Source: Globodera rostochiensis (lineage: Eukaryota; Nematoda; Chromadorea; Rhabditida; Heteroderidae). Taken from it: a stretch of DNA of 64,000 bases. The stretch spans positions 2,822,981 to 2,886,980 of the forward strand of contig JAEVLN010000007.1 in assembly GCA_018350325.1 (NCBI GenBank). The letters run 5' to 3'. Position 1 is the first letter of the stretch, and every line of letters starts with the position of its first letter. The notes under the pieces are model-generated. The model saw only the letters and a program-made list of their open reading frames with translations, made no database searches and was not told the DNA's origin. Shown one piece after another: positions 1 through 11,002 of the stretch. Position numbers and translations under genes: made by a program.

Positions 1-64
1 AGTTTGGGTCACAAAGTGAAAACTCGAATTGTAATCCTTATTCAAAATGCGCAAAAATTATCCA

Positions 65-432
65 TCATTTTTTCTCTCTTTTTAAACATTTAAAAGTCGA
101 CAAAAAAGTGTTTTCTAGGGCATTTAATGGGCGTAGAATCCAAATCCGACCTCCGATTCGACCTATTTCGAACCCCAAACCCGAATTCGAACATTTTGTC
201 GAAAAATCAAACGTCTCAAAATCATTCAAATGAATAATTCGACCATTATTTGCCTTTTCGATGTTTGTTTGTGCTTTTTGAATGATTTTGAGGCCAAATT
301 TGATTTGTTGAAAATTTGATTTTCGAAAAAATGTTCGAATTCGGATCCGGGGTTCGAAATTGGTCAAAATGGAGGTCAGATTCGGATTCTACACCTCCGA
401 ATACCACTAGGAACGTATTTAGCGATTTTGAA
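65..432. repeat. Foldback repeat with GGTTCGAAATTGG core
   Basis: The left part (about 100-215) and the right part (about 300-420) are imperfect reverse complements around position 260; both carry the word TTCGAACCCC / GGGGTTCGAA next to CCTCCGAATTC-like sequence. The same core recurs near 2290-2350, 4385-4440, 50060-50130 and 51735-51765, and more weakly at 57035-57065, so it is a dispersed family. No protein is supported here. Confidence 0.6.
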
Positions 433-1109
433 ACAAAAAATTATTTTATTTCTTCAAAAATGGGGGGGCACCATCTTCAGTATTACCAGTTTTTGATCAT
501 TTGCGGATAATACCAATCCATTAATTTCAGGTACAGTCGATCCATCGGAACTTCGTGAAGCCCAATGAAGAAGCGCCTAATTTTGACCATTTCCCGCACT
601 TTCTTCCCTCACATATCGCATGGTTCGAGTAGTTGGCTATTTCGAACTCCCCGACAAAACTTTGTCCGCCATTCCGCGTATTTACGAGAGCCGTCAGAAA
701 TGCCTCGGCATGAATCGATTCATAAGCGATACGCATATTTTCTGTGAAATGATTTTTAAAATTATTTTGCCCGGCCATTTCCACCCAATAAATAAATACT
801 CGGGACTCAAAATCACCCAAATCATATATTGATCGACTCCGCTTGGTCTTTAAAGCAAGAATCCGAAATTTTTTTTGGCGATTTCAACTATAAAAGAACG
901 TTATGAGAGATCCCCAACTGTGTCAGTGATTATTTCTTATTTCTGTACAGTTACGGTGGTTAAACAATTTTTAAAAATTCTTTTTAATTTTTCCAATTTA
1001 CAAACAAACATTTTAGATGACAATTCACAAGCTTTTCATTCATTTTTGTTGGACAAAATCAAAAAACATTTGGGGGATTTTGTTTTGCATTTTCATTTTT
1101 GGAGCGATT
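433..1109. other. Mostly non-coding; possible decayed exons
   Basis: A good-looking splice acceptor (ATTTCAG at about 525-531) precedes a stretch that can be read as short coding segments up to about 765, but all frames close quickly and no family is recognisable. It may be the remnant of a gene. From 765 to 1109 I see only AT-rich sequence. Confidence 0.25.
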
Positions 1110-2881
1110 TTTATTAAGAAAATTGCTGTGAATTTTAGAAATATGGATAAAAATGAGCAAATATTTTTTCACTTTGGCATTTTTTAAGCGCAAATTTAAT
1201 TAAAAAATGCGTTTTTTAAAAAAAATTGCAATAAATTAATGCAAATTCAGCCGAAAATACCCAAATACTTGGTTCCGGCTGGGAACAAAAAAACGGGGCC
1301 GGAACCCGCCTTGTCTAAAAGAAAACCACTAGGCCATCGATTTACTTGAGGGGTATTCTTGTCAAAAAGTACGCAAGATACCGCCCCGTCATCGGTCTGT
1401 CGCTTCGCTCAATGATATCACATTAGGGGTGTAATTAGTCTCGGTCCCTGCGTTACCAAAAAACCGGGAGCTGGACTTCATTTAAAACCTAAAAACCGGC
1501 AACCCGGCCCCGTGGTACCCTTAGTTTAATCCAGTATTTTACATGGGCAAGGGGACATTTTGTTCGATTTTCGGGACCCTTTGTCAATTTTTACTTAGTT
1601 TTTCACCTAAAAATAAAGTAAATTTGAACCAAGATTGTGAATCTCGGTACTTTTTCGATCGAGATTCTCGATCGAAATCTCAAAACTTTTCGATCGAGAT
1701 TACGATCGAGAATCTCGAAAAATCTCAAATCTCGTATCTCGAAGATCTCGAAAAAATTCGTTCGATCGAGATTTCGATCGAGAATCTCGATCGGTCCTTT
1801 CTCTAGTGAACACGTTCATGTAAATGCAATCCTCGGAAATGTAATGTTGAGGAGAGCGAGTCGTGTGTTGTCCTTTGAAAAAAAGGTTCAAAATTCAAAT
1901 TAGGGTAGAACAGGACCGGAACTTTTGGGAAAACCCGGGACCGGACTTAAATTTGGCCCCGGTCAAAAAACCCAAGACTAATTTGTAAGGGACAAAATTA
2001 AAGATTCTCGGCCATCGGTATGCCCTGAGGTGTTTGTTATTTTTAAATAATTCAAAAAACATTTAAAATTACACGCACTTTGAGCTCAAAACCGCAAAAT
2101 ATGCATTTATTTCCGAAAACCCCTAAAATATGCAATTTTAAACTTGTCCAAAAAAACTCAAACCAACGCGAAAGGCTATTTTTGGCCCGTATTCTTCAGA
2201 ACATATGAGAACAAAAATATGCAAAAAGGGTTTTGAGGCCATAATTGATTTTTGAACATTTTTGAATTTTCAAAAAAAGGTTCGAATTTGGGTCAGGGGT
2301 TCGAAATTAGTATGAATGGAGTTCAGATTCGGATTCTACGCCTCCGAATACCCCTAATAAAAATTTTTATCGACTTTTAAAAAAATTATTTTTTTGTTGA
2401 CATTTCGTCTTTTGGCTGAGTTGACATTTCGTGGCTTTGACATTATATTTCATTTTTAGAGACCGGCCAGAAGGGTCGGTCGGTACTTTTCGGTAAAGTA
2501 CCGAAAAAGTACCGGTACCGAAAAGTACCGAAAAAAATTGTCGGTACTTTTTCGGTTTTCGGTACCAAAATTTTTTATAATTAACTTTTCAACAAAAAAT
2601 CGTTTATTTTGGAAATCTTGGCTTTCTTAGTATTTATAATTGAGTATTGGGAGATTGCGGTTCAAAAAAATCAGCATTTCGACCTGTTCCTGCTCTGTGG
2701 CAAGGAGGCTTAGGCCCCGAGACCCAAAAAACCCGAGAAATTTCCCACAAGCTTTTAGGAATTATTTTTTGGTTTAATTGCATTTTCTTAAACAATTTTT
2801 TCAGAAGGAGCATATTTGTCAAGGAATTTTCAAAAATTCAAGTTGTTTTGAAAACTTCTGCTGGGGGCGGGGAGGTGGGAG

Positions 2882-2907
2882 TCGGCGGTGCCGATAGGCG
2901 CCGCCGA
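2882..2907. repeat. GC-rich hairpin motif, representative copy
   Basis: A 26-bp interrupted palindrome: TCGGCGG, a 12-nt centre containing GCCGATAGGC, then CCGCCGA. On one side it is always flanked by an AT-rich run containing TTAACAAATTGAGTCAAAAA, on the other by a C-rich or G-rich tract. Good further copies lie at 3827-3852, 9865-9890, 10218-10243, 10465-10490, 23901-23925, 24283-24308, 25307-25332, 25582-25606, 41452-41477, 42031-42056, 44341-44366 and 53276-53301, with degenerate copies at 26885-26905, 40151-40170, 43557-43570 and 53054-53075. Both orientations occur. The best aligned pair (44290-44440 and 53220-53375) shares about 150 bp, ending in a CGCGCGAAAAAAAACACG word. It behaves as a short non-autonomous element (MITE-like). 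Confidence 0.8.
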
Positions 2908-5397
2908 GAAAAATTCAAATTTTTGACTCAATTTGTTAAGAGATTTTCAGCCAAAATTTTAAAAATACGGTATTTTTTGGGAATGCGGGGGGGGGGGGGG
3001 TCAAAACCGAGAAATTTCTCGGTTCGAGACCGAGACTCTCGAACAGCTCTAGCCAAGGCGTCGCAGAGAGAACAAAAGAAAACTCTTTATGTAAATCTTA
3101 GAAGTTTTGAATCGGTTAAAATTTTTGAAAATTAATTTGCTAGTAACTTTCTTCAAAAAAATTGAGAAATTCCTAAATTACCTTCAATTTAAAAATCTTA
3201 AATACATATCTTTCACTTCCAAATTCGAACATTTTTTTGAAAATTCAAAAATGTTCAAAAATCAATTATGGTCTCAAAACCCTTTTTGCATATTTTTGTT
3301 CTCATATGTTCTGAAGAATACGGGCCAAAAATAGCCTTTCGCGTTGGTTTGAGTTTTTTTGGACAAGTTTAAAATTGCATATTTTAGGGGTTTTCGGAAA
3401 TAAATGCATACGAATGCCCTGCTGGTGAGTGATGTGGTTGCCTGGGGTTTAAACCCCGACTGTGTAAATAGTTTTTTGTGTCTTTTAATTAACTTCATGG
3501 CAAGAAAAACAATATTTTTTCATTAAATATGTATTTAAGATTTTTAAATTGAAGGTAATTTAGGAATTTCTCAATTTTTTTGAAGAAAGTTACTAGCAAA
3601 TTAATTTTCAAAAATTTTAACCGATTCAAAACTTCTAAGATTTACATAAAGAGTTTTCTTTTGTTCTCTCTGCGACGCCTTGGCTAGAGCTGTTCGAGAG
3701 TCTCGGTCTCGAACCGAGAAATTTCTCGGTTTTGACCCCCCCCCCCCGCATTCCCAAAAAATACCGTATTTTTAAAATTTTGGCTGAAAATCTCTTAACA
3801 AATTGAGTCAAAAATTTGAATTTTTCTCGGCGGCGCCTATCGGCACCGCCGACTCCCACCTCCCCGCCCCCAGCAGAAGTTTTCAAAACAACTTGAATTT
3901 TTGAAAATTCCTTGACAAATATGCTCCTTCTGAAAAAATTGTTTAAGAAAATGCAATTAAACCAAAAAATAATTCCTAAAAGCTTGTGGGAAATTTCTCG
4001 GGTTTTTTGGGTCTCGGGGCCTAAGCCTCCTTGCCACAGAGCAGGAACAGGTCGAAATGCTGATTTTTTTGAACCGCAATCTCCCAATACTCAATTATAA
4101 ATACTAAGAAAGCCAAGATTTCCAAAATAAACGATTTTTTGTTGAAAAGTTAATTATAAAAAATTTTGGTACCGAAAACCGAAAAAGTACCGACAATTTT
4201 TTTCGGTACTTTTCGGTACCGGTACTTTTTCGGTACTTTACCGAAAAGTACCGACCGACCCTTCTGGCCGGTCTCTAAAAATGAAATATAATGTCAAAGC
4301 CACGAAATGTCAACTCAGCCAAAAGACGAAATGTCAACAAAAAAATAATTTTTTTAAAAGTCGATAAAAATTTTTATTAGGGGTATTCGGAGGCGTAGAA
4401 TCCGAATCTGAACTCCATTCATACTAATTTCGAACCCCTGACCCAAATTCGAACCTTTTTTTGAAAATTCAAAAATGTTCAAAAATCAATTATGGCCTCA
4501 AAACCCTTTTTGCATATTTTTGTTCTCATATGTTCTGAAGAATACGGGCCAAAAATAGCCTTTCGCGTTGGTTTGAGTTTTTTTGGACAAGTTTAAAATT
4601 GCATATTTTAGGGGTTTTCGGAAATAAATGCATATTTTGTGGTTTTGAGCTCAAAGTGCGTGTAATTTTAAATGTTTTTTGAATTATTTAAAAATAACAA
4701 ACACCTCAGGGCATACCGATGGCCGAGAATCTTTAATTTTGTCCCTTACAAATTAGTCTTGGGTTTTTTGACCGGGGCCAAATTTAAGTCCGGTCCCGGG
4801 TTTTCCCAAAAGTTCCGGTCCCGTTCTACCCTAATTTGAATTTTGAACCTTTTTTTTAAAGGACAACACACGACTCGCTCTCCTCAACATTACATTTCCG
4901 AGGATTGCATTTACATGAACGTGTTCACTAGAGAAAGGACCGATCGAGATTCTCGATCGAAATCTCGATCGAACGAATTTTTTCGAGATCTTCGAGATAC
5001 GAGATTTGAGATTTTTCGAGATTCTCGATCGTAATCTCGATCGAAAAGTTTTGAGATTTCGATCGAGAATCTCGATCGAAAAAGTACCGAGATTCACAAT
5101 CTTGGTTCAAATTTACTTTATTTTTAGGTGAAAAACTAAGTAAAAATGGACAAAGGGTCCCGAAAATCGAACAAAATGTCCCCTTGCCCATGTAAAATAC
5201 TGGATTAAACTAAGGGTACCACGGGGCCGGGTTGCCGGTTTTTAGGTCTTAAATGAAGTCCAGCTCCCGGTTTTTTGGTAACGCAGGGACCGAGACTAAT
5301 TACACCCCTAATGTGATATCATTGAGCGAAGCGACAGACCGATGACGGGGCGGTATCTTGCGTACTTTTTGACAAGAATACCCCTCAAGTAAATCGA

Positions 5398-5441
5398 TGG
5401 CCTAGTGGTTTTCTTTTAGACAAGGCGGGTTCCGGCCCCGT
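5398..5441 (+). other. tRNA-like A/B-box module in the palindrome
   Basis: TGGCCTAGTGG at 5398-5408 fits the RNA polymerase III A-box consensus and GGGTTCCGGCCCC at 5429-5441 resembles a B box, about 20 bp apart. The mirror copy lies on the minus strand of the left arm at about 1302-1345. No cloverleaf can be closed, so it is a tRNA-derived fragment at most. Confidence 0.35.
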
Positions 5442-5637
5442 TTTTTTGTTCCCAGCCGGAACCAAGTATTTGGGTATTTTCGGCTGAATTTGCATTAATT
5501 TATTGCAATTTTTTTTAAAAAACGCATTTTTTATTAAATTTGCGCTTAAAAAATGCCAAAGTGAAAAAATATTTGCTCATTTTTATCCATATTTCTAAAA
5601 TTCACAGCAATTTTCTTAATAAACTTTAAAAATTTTC

Positions 5638-5664
5638 CTGGCGGCGCCTGTCGGCACCGCCAGG
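5638..5664. repeat. GC-rich hairpin motif, variant copy
   Basis: Variant of the window-wide hairpin (see the entry at 2882) with CCTGTCGGC in the loop and TGGCGG/CCGCCA ends, lying immediately outside the right arm of the giant palindrome. Confidence 0.6.
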
Positions 5665-5879
5665 CCTCTCCTTTCCAGAAAAATAAAAACTTTCTTGATA
5701 AAAGGCGCGCACTTACGGCACCACCGACCCAGCCATCTCCCAACTAAAAATATTTTAGATACATAACTTGTGCGCAAAAAAATTTCACTAATGATTTGAA
5801 CTTGATTTTCAGGAATCTTGTTGTTTTTTTCCTGTCCAGCACCGACAATAATAATATTGAATAATAAATTCGCTTTGAA

Positions 5880-6062
5880 AATTTACAATAAAGAAAAAAT
5901 TGAAAATCTCGAAAAATCTCGTGAGATTTTTCGAGATACGAGATTTTACGAGATTCTCGATCGAAATCTCGATCGAACGAATTTTTTCGAGATCTTCGAG
6001 ATACGAGATTTTTCGAGATTCGAGATTTTACGAGATTCTCGATCGTAATCTCGATCGGTCCT
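5880..6062. repeat. TCTCGATCGA low-complexity repeat
   Basis: A run of words such as GAGATTCTCGATCG and TTTTTCGAGATACGAG. The same words fill 1640-1800 and 4930-5100 inside the giant palindrome. The repeat is self-complementary and keeps frames open by composition, so the encoded peptides are not considered real. Confidence 0.6.
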
Positions 6063-6109
6063 CAAGTCCTTTATCTATTTTGAACCCTCAGGCAAAGATT
6101 AAATCAAAA

Positions 6110-6343
6110 AATTCATCCTCCACGAACAAAGAATTAGCCAAAAAGTAGACCCCTCCTGAACGTTGTATTCAGCCAATGTTCGATTTCCGTCAAGCAGTTT
6201 CCCTGAACAAAAAGCCCAATTAGTGAGAATGATGAATTTGGACCAGCAAAGATCCGCGACAGTGTTCTCGGTAACAACGCCCAAAGTGATTGTCTTCCCT
6301 GTGAGATCTCAAAGCAGTTTGATCAGAAAACTTTAAAAAGTTT
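6110..6343 (-). pseudogene. Ubiquitin-like fragment, degenerate
   Basis: On the minus strand one frame reads GKTITLGVV near its start, then after a diverged middle GKLLDGNRTLAEYNVQEGST followed by FWLIL. These align in order with the ubiquitin beta1-beta2 hairpin (GKTITL) and the C-terminal half (GKQLEDGRTLxDYNIQKEST, LHLVL). The first strand (IKLL) is separated from DLTGKTITL by an in-frame TGA at about 6315; the helix region lacks the usual lysines, and the RLRGG terminus is replaced. What is seen is a broken ubiquitin-like coding sequence; that it derives from ubiquitin or a ubiquitin-extension gene is inference. It does not look functional. Confidence 0.6.
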
Positions 6344-6956
6344 AAAAACCTTGATTTTTGAGGTTTTCTGTTCATAACTTTTTTGAGACTTGTCCAATCG
6401 CAAAATTTAGCTTAATAATTGCTCATCTTTCGTTGAGTGCCGTCGAACGTTGTCGGTCAAAAACAAAATTTACTAATTTTAATCAAAATTATTTTCATTT
6501 TGCAGAACCCGCTAATTTATTTATGGATGATTTGCTGGTGATTTGATTCCACGTTTCTCTAACTTCCCATTTCCTTTCCTTCTCTCGTCATCGATCGATT
6601 TATTGATTAGACAACGCGCAAATGCGTGCATAACAACACACAAATAGTATGTAACTTTCCCTTCGTTTGTTCATTTCATTCGTTCTTTTTCGCCGTTGAC
6701 CCGTTGTTTTTGATAACTTATTGAAACCAATATAATTGTTGATGAATAAGTATACTCACCCAGTTAAAACAACCCAGACTTTCAGTTAGAATCCTCCTCT
6801 TTTTCTTGGGAAAAATCCGAATTTTTAAGGCTGTATTATTTAGTCAAGCAAATCTTTAGAGCTTGCTTTTGGAAATTAAACTTAAAGTTGAGTTTTAGAG
6901 GAGCATTTTCGATTTTATTTAATTTTTTCCAGACACTTAAAATATAATTTTGTGAA
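6344..6956. other. Upstream region of BTB-BACK-SPRY gene
   Basis: AT-rich. A splice-acceptor-like TTTTTTCCAG at 6923-6932 lies 24 bp before the ATG of the next gene; in nematodes this is the usual position of an SL trans-splice site. I see no TATA box or conserved element further upstream. Confidence 0.4.
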
Positions 6957-9331
6957 ATGTCAAAACCAAATTCTTTGGTCGGCCGTATTAAACATTTGCT
7001 GGACACGGGCAATAAGGCGGACGTTCACTTTTTGGTGGGGGGAGGAGACGAAAAAGAGGCGAGTTTTGAAAAATAGTGAAACATTTACTTTAATTAACTA
7101 TTTTAATTACTTTAAATAATGATATTTCAATTAGACTTTAAATAATTACTTTTATTAATTATATTTCACTTTTTTAAGCTTCTGCCAGCACATAAACTAA
7201 TTCTGTCGGCGGCCTCTGACGTTTTTGATGCAATGTTCCCTTTTGATGCCCGAAATAGGGGTAAGTTAGAAATAATTTAAAAAATTTTATGGGTAGGGGT
7301 AGGCCGAAAAAATAATTAAAATTTTTTAATTAACGAATTTTTTAGACCCTTCGGAAGGGACTAAACCCGTGGAGGTGCCGGACGTGGAGGTGGGGGCGTT
7401 CAAGGCGATGCTCAGCTTTATTTATGCGGACGATGTGAGTGGACTGAACGGAGACAATGCAATTTCTGTGCTTTATGCGGGTGAATTTTAATAAATTTAT
7501 TTAAAAAAATTACCGTAGAAAATTCTTAGTTTTGAAAATTTCAAAAACAAAAATGTTTTTAATGCATTATTTCTCTTTTAGCCAAAAAATATAATCTTCC
7601 TGAACTTATCAATTCGTGTTTAAACTTTCACATACCGGAGCTGAACAATGTTTTTTTTGCGTTTGCCCAGACTCGCTTTCTTGGAGAAGAGGTGGGGGGG
7701 GGGGGCAAATTATACGATTTTTAATATCCTAAATTATTTTTATTGTTTTTTTAAACATTATAAATAATTATTTTAATTTCGGGACTTTGCTCGCCGGTGT
7801 TTGGATTACATCGACCAGAATGCGGACGCTTTGATCCTCTCGGAAGAGTTTTTGCAAATTGATCAAAAATTATTGTGTGAAATTCTGGAGCGTGACGAAC
7901 TGTGCATCAGCGAAGAAATTGCAATTTGGAATGCCGTAAATTTATAAATAATAATAAAACAAATTAATTATTTTAACTTTTTTAAAATTAATATTTATTA
8001 TTTCCTTTAAAATAATTAGGCACTTCGCTGGGCGGACGAACAATGCCGTCAGAATGGGAAAGAGTGTTTGGCTGAGAATAGACGTGAAATGCTCGGCCCG
8101 GCACTTTTCAAAATTCATTTTCCGCTCATCCTTCAAAAGGACTTTTCTGAGAATATTGGTTGGACTTGGACACCTTTTTAGTGATTTTCCATTTCTTGGA
8201 TTTAAAATACGCTTTTGACAGTTCTGTCCGGAGTGCTGACGGAGGGCGAGCTGGTCAGCATTTTTCTGTATTATTCTCATCCGAATCGCGCATGGCCCGA
8301 GCCTTACCAGCTCCAATTCCCAACTAATGGACGTGCCGCGACCAAATCGGGTAAGCTATAGAGAAGACTTGTGAATTTTTTACTACTTACCTATCAACGT
8401 GCTCTACTCATATGTATAGGAGCATTTATTGCATAAAGGAACATCAGAAATTTCAACCGTTTTTTAAACTACTCAAAAAGTGCCACTTTTTATGCAATGA
8501 CCGGCACAACAGGGAAATGATATTTAATATTAGCAAAATAAAATTATATTTCCTTAGGGCTAACCCTTCAAAATCGATGGGATTCCTCTGCATGTCACGA
8601 GGACCTGACGCTCATTGAGCCCGATCGATTGATTGTCCATGGAGAGAAATCGGGTAAATATTATTCGGTTAAAGTTATTTGATTAAAAAGTTTGAAAGAG
8701 TTCACAATTTTTGAATTAACTTCTTTTCAGGGGATCGCTCGGTCCTCGCCGAACGGCCAATTCCAAAAAATGATTTGGGGGTTTTCTACTACGAAGTGAA
8801 AATCATAAGGAAAGGAAAGTAAGTTAAATAATAAATATTTGAACTTCGAAACGCTGTAGAAGTATTTCTTTTAAAAAACTTATATTTAGCTATGTTCACA
8901 TTGGAATTGCGACCAAACAAATGTCATTGGACAATTTTGTTGGAGGTCATAAAGGCGCTTACGCATACGCAAGCTATGGCAGATTTTGGGGTCACGCGGT
9001 CGAGGGATGTTCCCACTTCAATGGACGTCCTTTCATCGTTGGAAAGCCGGAATTTGGCGTCGGCGATGTCATCGGCTGCGGTGTCAATTTGGCTTCTCGC
9101 CAAATTATTTATACAAAAAATGGACAGCGTTTCGGTGAGAAAGAAAAATAATAATAAAAAAAATTATTTGCTTAACTATTTCCTTGCGTTATTTTTGCAG
9201 AAACTGCCGGTTTGTGTGTCGATTTTGGCGCCGATTTGTTCCCGTGCGTTTCGTTGTATGGACCTGGCTCCAAAATTGAAGCGAATTTTGGCCCGAATTT
9301 CAAATTCAACATTGCCGCCGATGGCATTTAG
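6957..9331 (+). CDS. BTB-BACK-SPRY domain protein (11 exons, 469 aa)
   Basis: Eleven exons join in frame: 6957-7058, 7179-7260, 7346-7480, 7582-7691, 7783-7935, 8020-8158, 8222-8350, 8558-8653, 8731-8818, 8890-9134 and 9201-9331. Exons 1-3 encode a BTB/POZ fold (ADVHFLVG, then [19 protein letters not shown]); exons 4-7 a BACK-like helical region ([19 protein letters not shown] across a splice); exons 8-11 a RanBPM/SPRYSEC-type SPRY domain ([50 protein letters not shown]). There is no signal peptide, so a cytosolic or nuclear protein is expected; by family knowledge a BTB-BACK protein recruits cullin-3 and the SPRY part would bind a partner. Intron 1 starts with GC rather than GT (GAG|GCGAGT). 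Exon 5 lacks an AG acceptor: the sequence is TTTCGG where TTTCAG is expected, so either a base error or a loss-of-splicing mutation is present. Fusion and exon phases are read directly; function is inferred. Confidence 0.85.
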
Positions 9332-9680
9332 AAAGTGAAAAACGAGGGGATTTATATTGTTGGTTTTATCATTTATTTCTTTGTCGGTCAAATCATTTTA
9401 TAATTCAATTTGTTTTCGATGCCTGTCGAAACGAAAAGCCCAGAATTAATCAAATTTATTCAAGTCCCGTCTTTTTGGCCACGGAGTTCCGTCATAGAAA
9501 CCACGGACAGTTTAGCGCCATGCCCTTTTGGCGCGGCAAATTTGGCTCGGGAAGAGTCGACTTAGGCGCCGACAAGTTTGAACATCTTATTAATTAAGAA
9601 AAATCAAATAAATTAACATTTTTCAAAAATAAAATGCTTCCAAATGATACCAAGAAAACTATCGGATTGTTTGTTGTTTT
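9332..9680. other. 3' flank of BTB-BACK-SPRY gene
   Basis: Probable 3' UTR and spacer. AAATAAA-like words occur at about 9607 and 9629. Nothing else is recognisable. Confidence 0.3.
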
Positions 9681-9681
9681 T

Positions 9682-9741
9682 GCCGCGGATTTGTTTCCAT
9701 GCGTTTCGTTGTATGAACCTGGCACCAAATCGGAACAAATT
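9682..9741 (+). pseudogene. SPRY last-exon fragment
   Basis: Reads [16 protein letters not shown], matching the last exon of the neighbouring SPRY gene ([16 protein letters not shown]). Only this exon piece is present. Shorter pieces of the same exon follow at 9920-9955 and 10520-10555 (about FYAFRCMNLAPK in one frame, with CVSLYEPGTK in another), and an inverted piece lies at 11072-11106. This is debris of SPRY gene duplications. Confidence 0.65.
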
Positions 9742-10690
9742 CAAAAAAGTTTCACTCACCACTAAACCACCATAAATGCGAAATCTCGCTTAAAAATAAC
9801 TTTTTTAAGGGCTGAATTTTTATCACGGTTAATCCCGGGATTGGGACTGGGGAGGTGGAGGGGCTCGGCGGTGCCGATAGGCGCCGCCGAGAAAATTTTG
9901 AATTTTTGTCGAGTGTTTTCTATGCGTTTCGTTGTATGAACCTGGCACCAAAAGTAAGAACTTTTCCGTTTACCAAACTCAAAGATGAAGAAAATCGTTT
10001 CGTGCCAAATTGGCGCGCCGAATCATAACTTTCTTAGGAACAGCGACGGACCGATGAACATCCGCCGGTTTTCGCGATTTCAATAGTTTGATCGGTGTGA
10101 ATCGGGGATGGGCGCCGACGACCTCAAAAAATTTCGGAAATCGGAATTCGGACCCCAAAAAAGCCGGAAATCGGAAAAATTTTCTTAACAAAATTGGCGT
10201 ATTTTTAAAAATTCTTCTCGGCGGCGCCTATCGGCACCGCCGATACCCCCCTTCTCCCGCTCAACAAAATAATTTTAGAAAATCGAGGGCAAAAAAAATA
10301 TTTCCAGTTTGTCATCAAAAAATTTTTAATCGGAACAAATTCAAAAAAGTTTCACTCACCACTAAACCACCATAAATGCGAAATCTCGCTTAAAAATAAC
10401 TTTTTTAAGGGCTGAATTTTTATCACGGTTAATCCCGGGATTGGGACTGGGGAGGTGGAGGGGCTCGGCGGTGCCGATAGGCGCCGCCGAGAAAATTTTG
10501 AATTTTTGTCGAGTGTTTTCTATGCGTTTCGTTGTATGAACCTGGCACCAAAAGTAAGAACTTTTCCGTTTACCGAACTTATTAAGGTGGCCGAATCGTT
10601 GTGTGAAGCTAATGGAGCGTTTTTCTCACCGAAATTTCTTTATGAATGGAACAACGACGGACCGATGACCACCCGCCGATTTCAATAGTT
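9733..10690 (+). repeat. 600-bp direct duplication with SPRY debris and hairpin
   Basis: The block 9733-9975 is repeated almost exactly at 10333-10575, an offset of 600 bp. Each copy holds a hairpin motif (9865, 10465) and an SPRY exon fragment. Past the shared block both copies end in related sequence containing GACGGACCGATGA (about 10045 and 10655). In the second copy this part reads as a coding tail from about 10575, including AESLCEANGAFFSPKFLYEW, and stops at 10688; in the first copy it is scrambled. I cannot name the family of that tail. Confidence 0.75.
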
Positions 10691-10863
10691 TGGTCTGTGT
10701 GAATGATTAGAGGATTAATTAGTGGGAAGTAATGCATTTTGAATATATTTCTCGACACATTGATTTAAATTTTTGTTCAAAAACGCGTTTTGGAACTTTC
10801 CGTCCAAAAGGTTGGACTTACCTCAATTTCAAATTGGCATTTAAGAAAAAAGAATAAAACATA
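10691..10863. other. Spacer, nothing recognised
   Basis: AT-rich spacer between the SPRY debris and a tandem repeat; no coding or structural signal seen. Confidence 0.3.
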
Positions 10864-11002
10864 CAAAGTGGTTTAAGAACAAAAAAAAACAAATCAAATC
10901 GAGTGGTTTAAGAACAAAAAAACAAATCAAATCGAGTGATTTAAGAACAAAAAAAACAAATCAAATCGAGTGGTTTAAGAACAAAAAAACAAATCAAATC
11001 GA
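10864..11002 (+). repeat. Tandem repeat, about 34-bp unit, 4 copies
   Basis: Four copies of a unit of the form GTGGTTTAAGAACAAAAAAA followed by CAAATCAAATCGA, differing in the length of the A run and one G/A change. Confidence 0.85.

Larger units (their letters stand above)
1110..5623. repeat. Giant inverted repeat, 2.1-kb arms
   Basis: The left arm 1110-3209 and right arm 3527-5623 are reverse complements of each other at what looks like about 99 per cent identity; I saw only a few single-base differences (for example near 1876 versus 4857) and poly-G/C length differences near 2990 versus 3740. The 317-bp spacer 3210-3526 holds a further copy (3213-3412) of sequence present in both arms (about 2085-2285 inverted, 4445-4640 direct). 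Inside each arm are a copy of the GC-rich hairpin motif, a block of TCTCGATCGA words, a block of GTACCGAAAA words and a tRNA-like A box. Apparent open reading frames in the arms are low-complexity. It is either a recent foldback/inverted duplication or an assembly fold-over artefact. Confidence 0.85.

Noticed and set aside
1543..1903. Arg/Ser-rich protein encoded by TCTCGATCGA words
   Set aside because: Low-complexity self-complementary repeat present in three places; no start, no conservation beyond the repeat.
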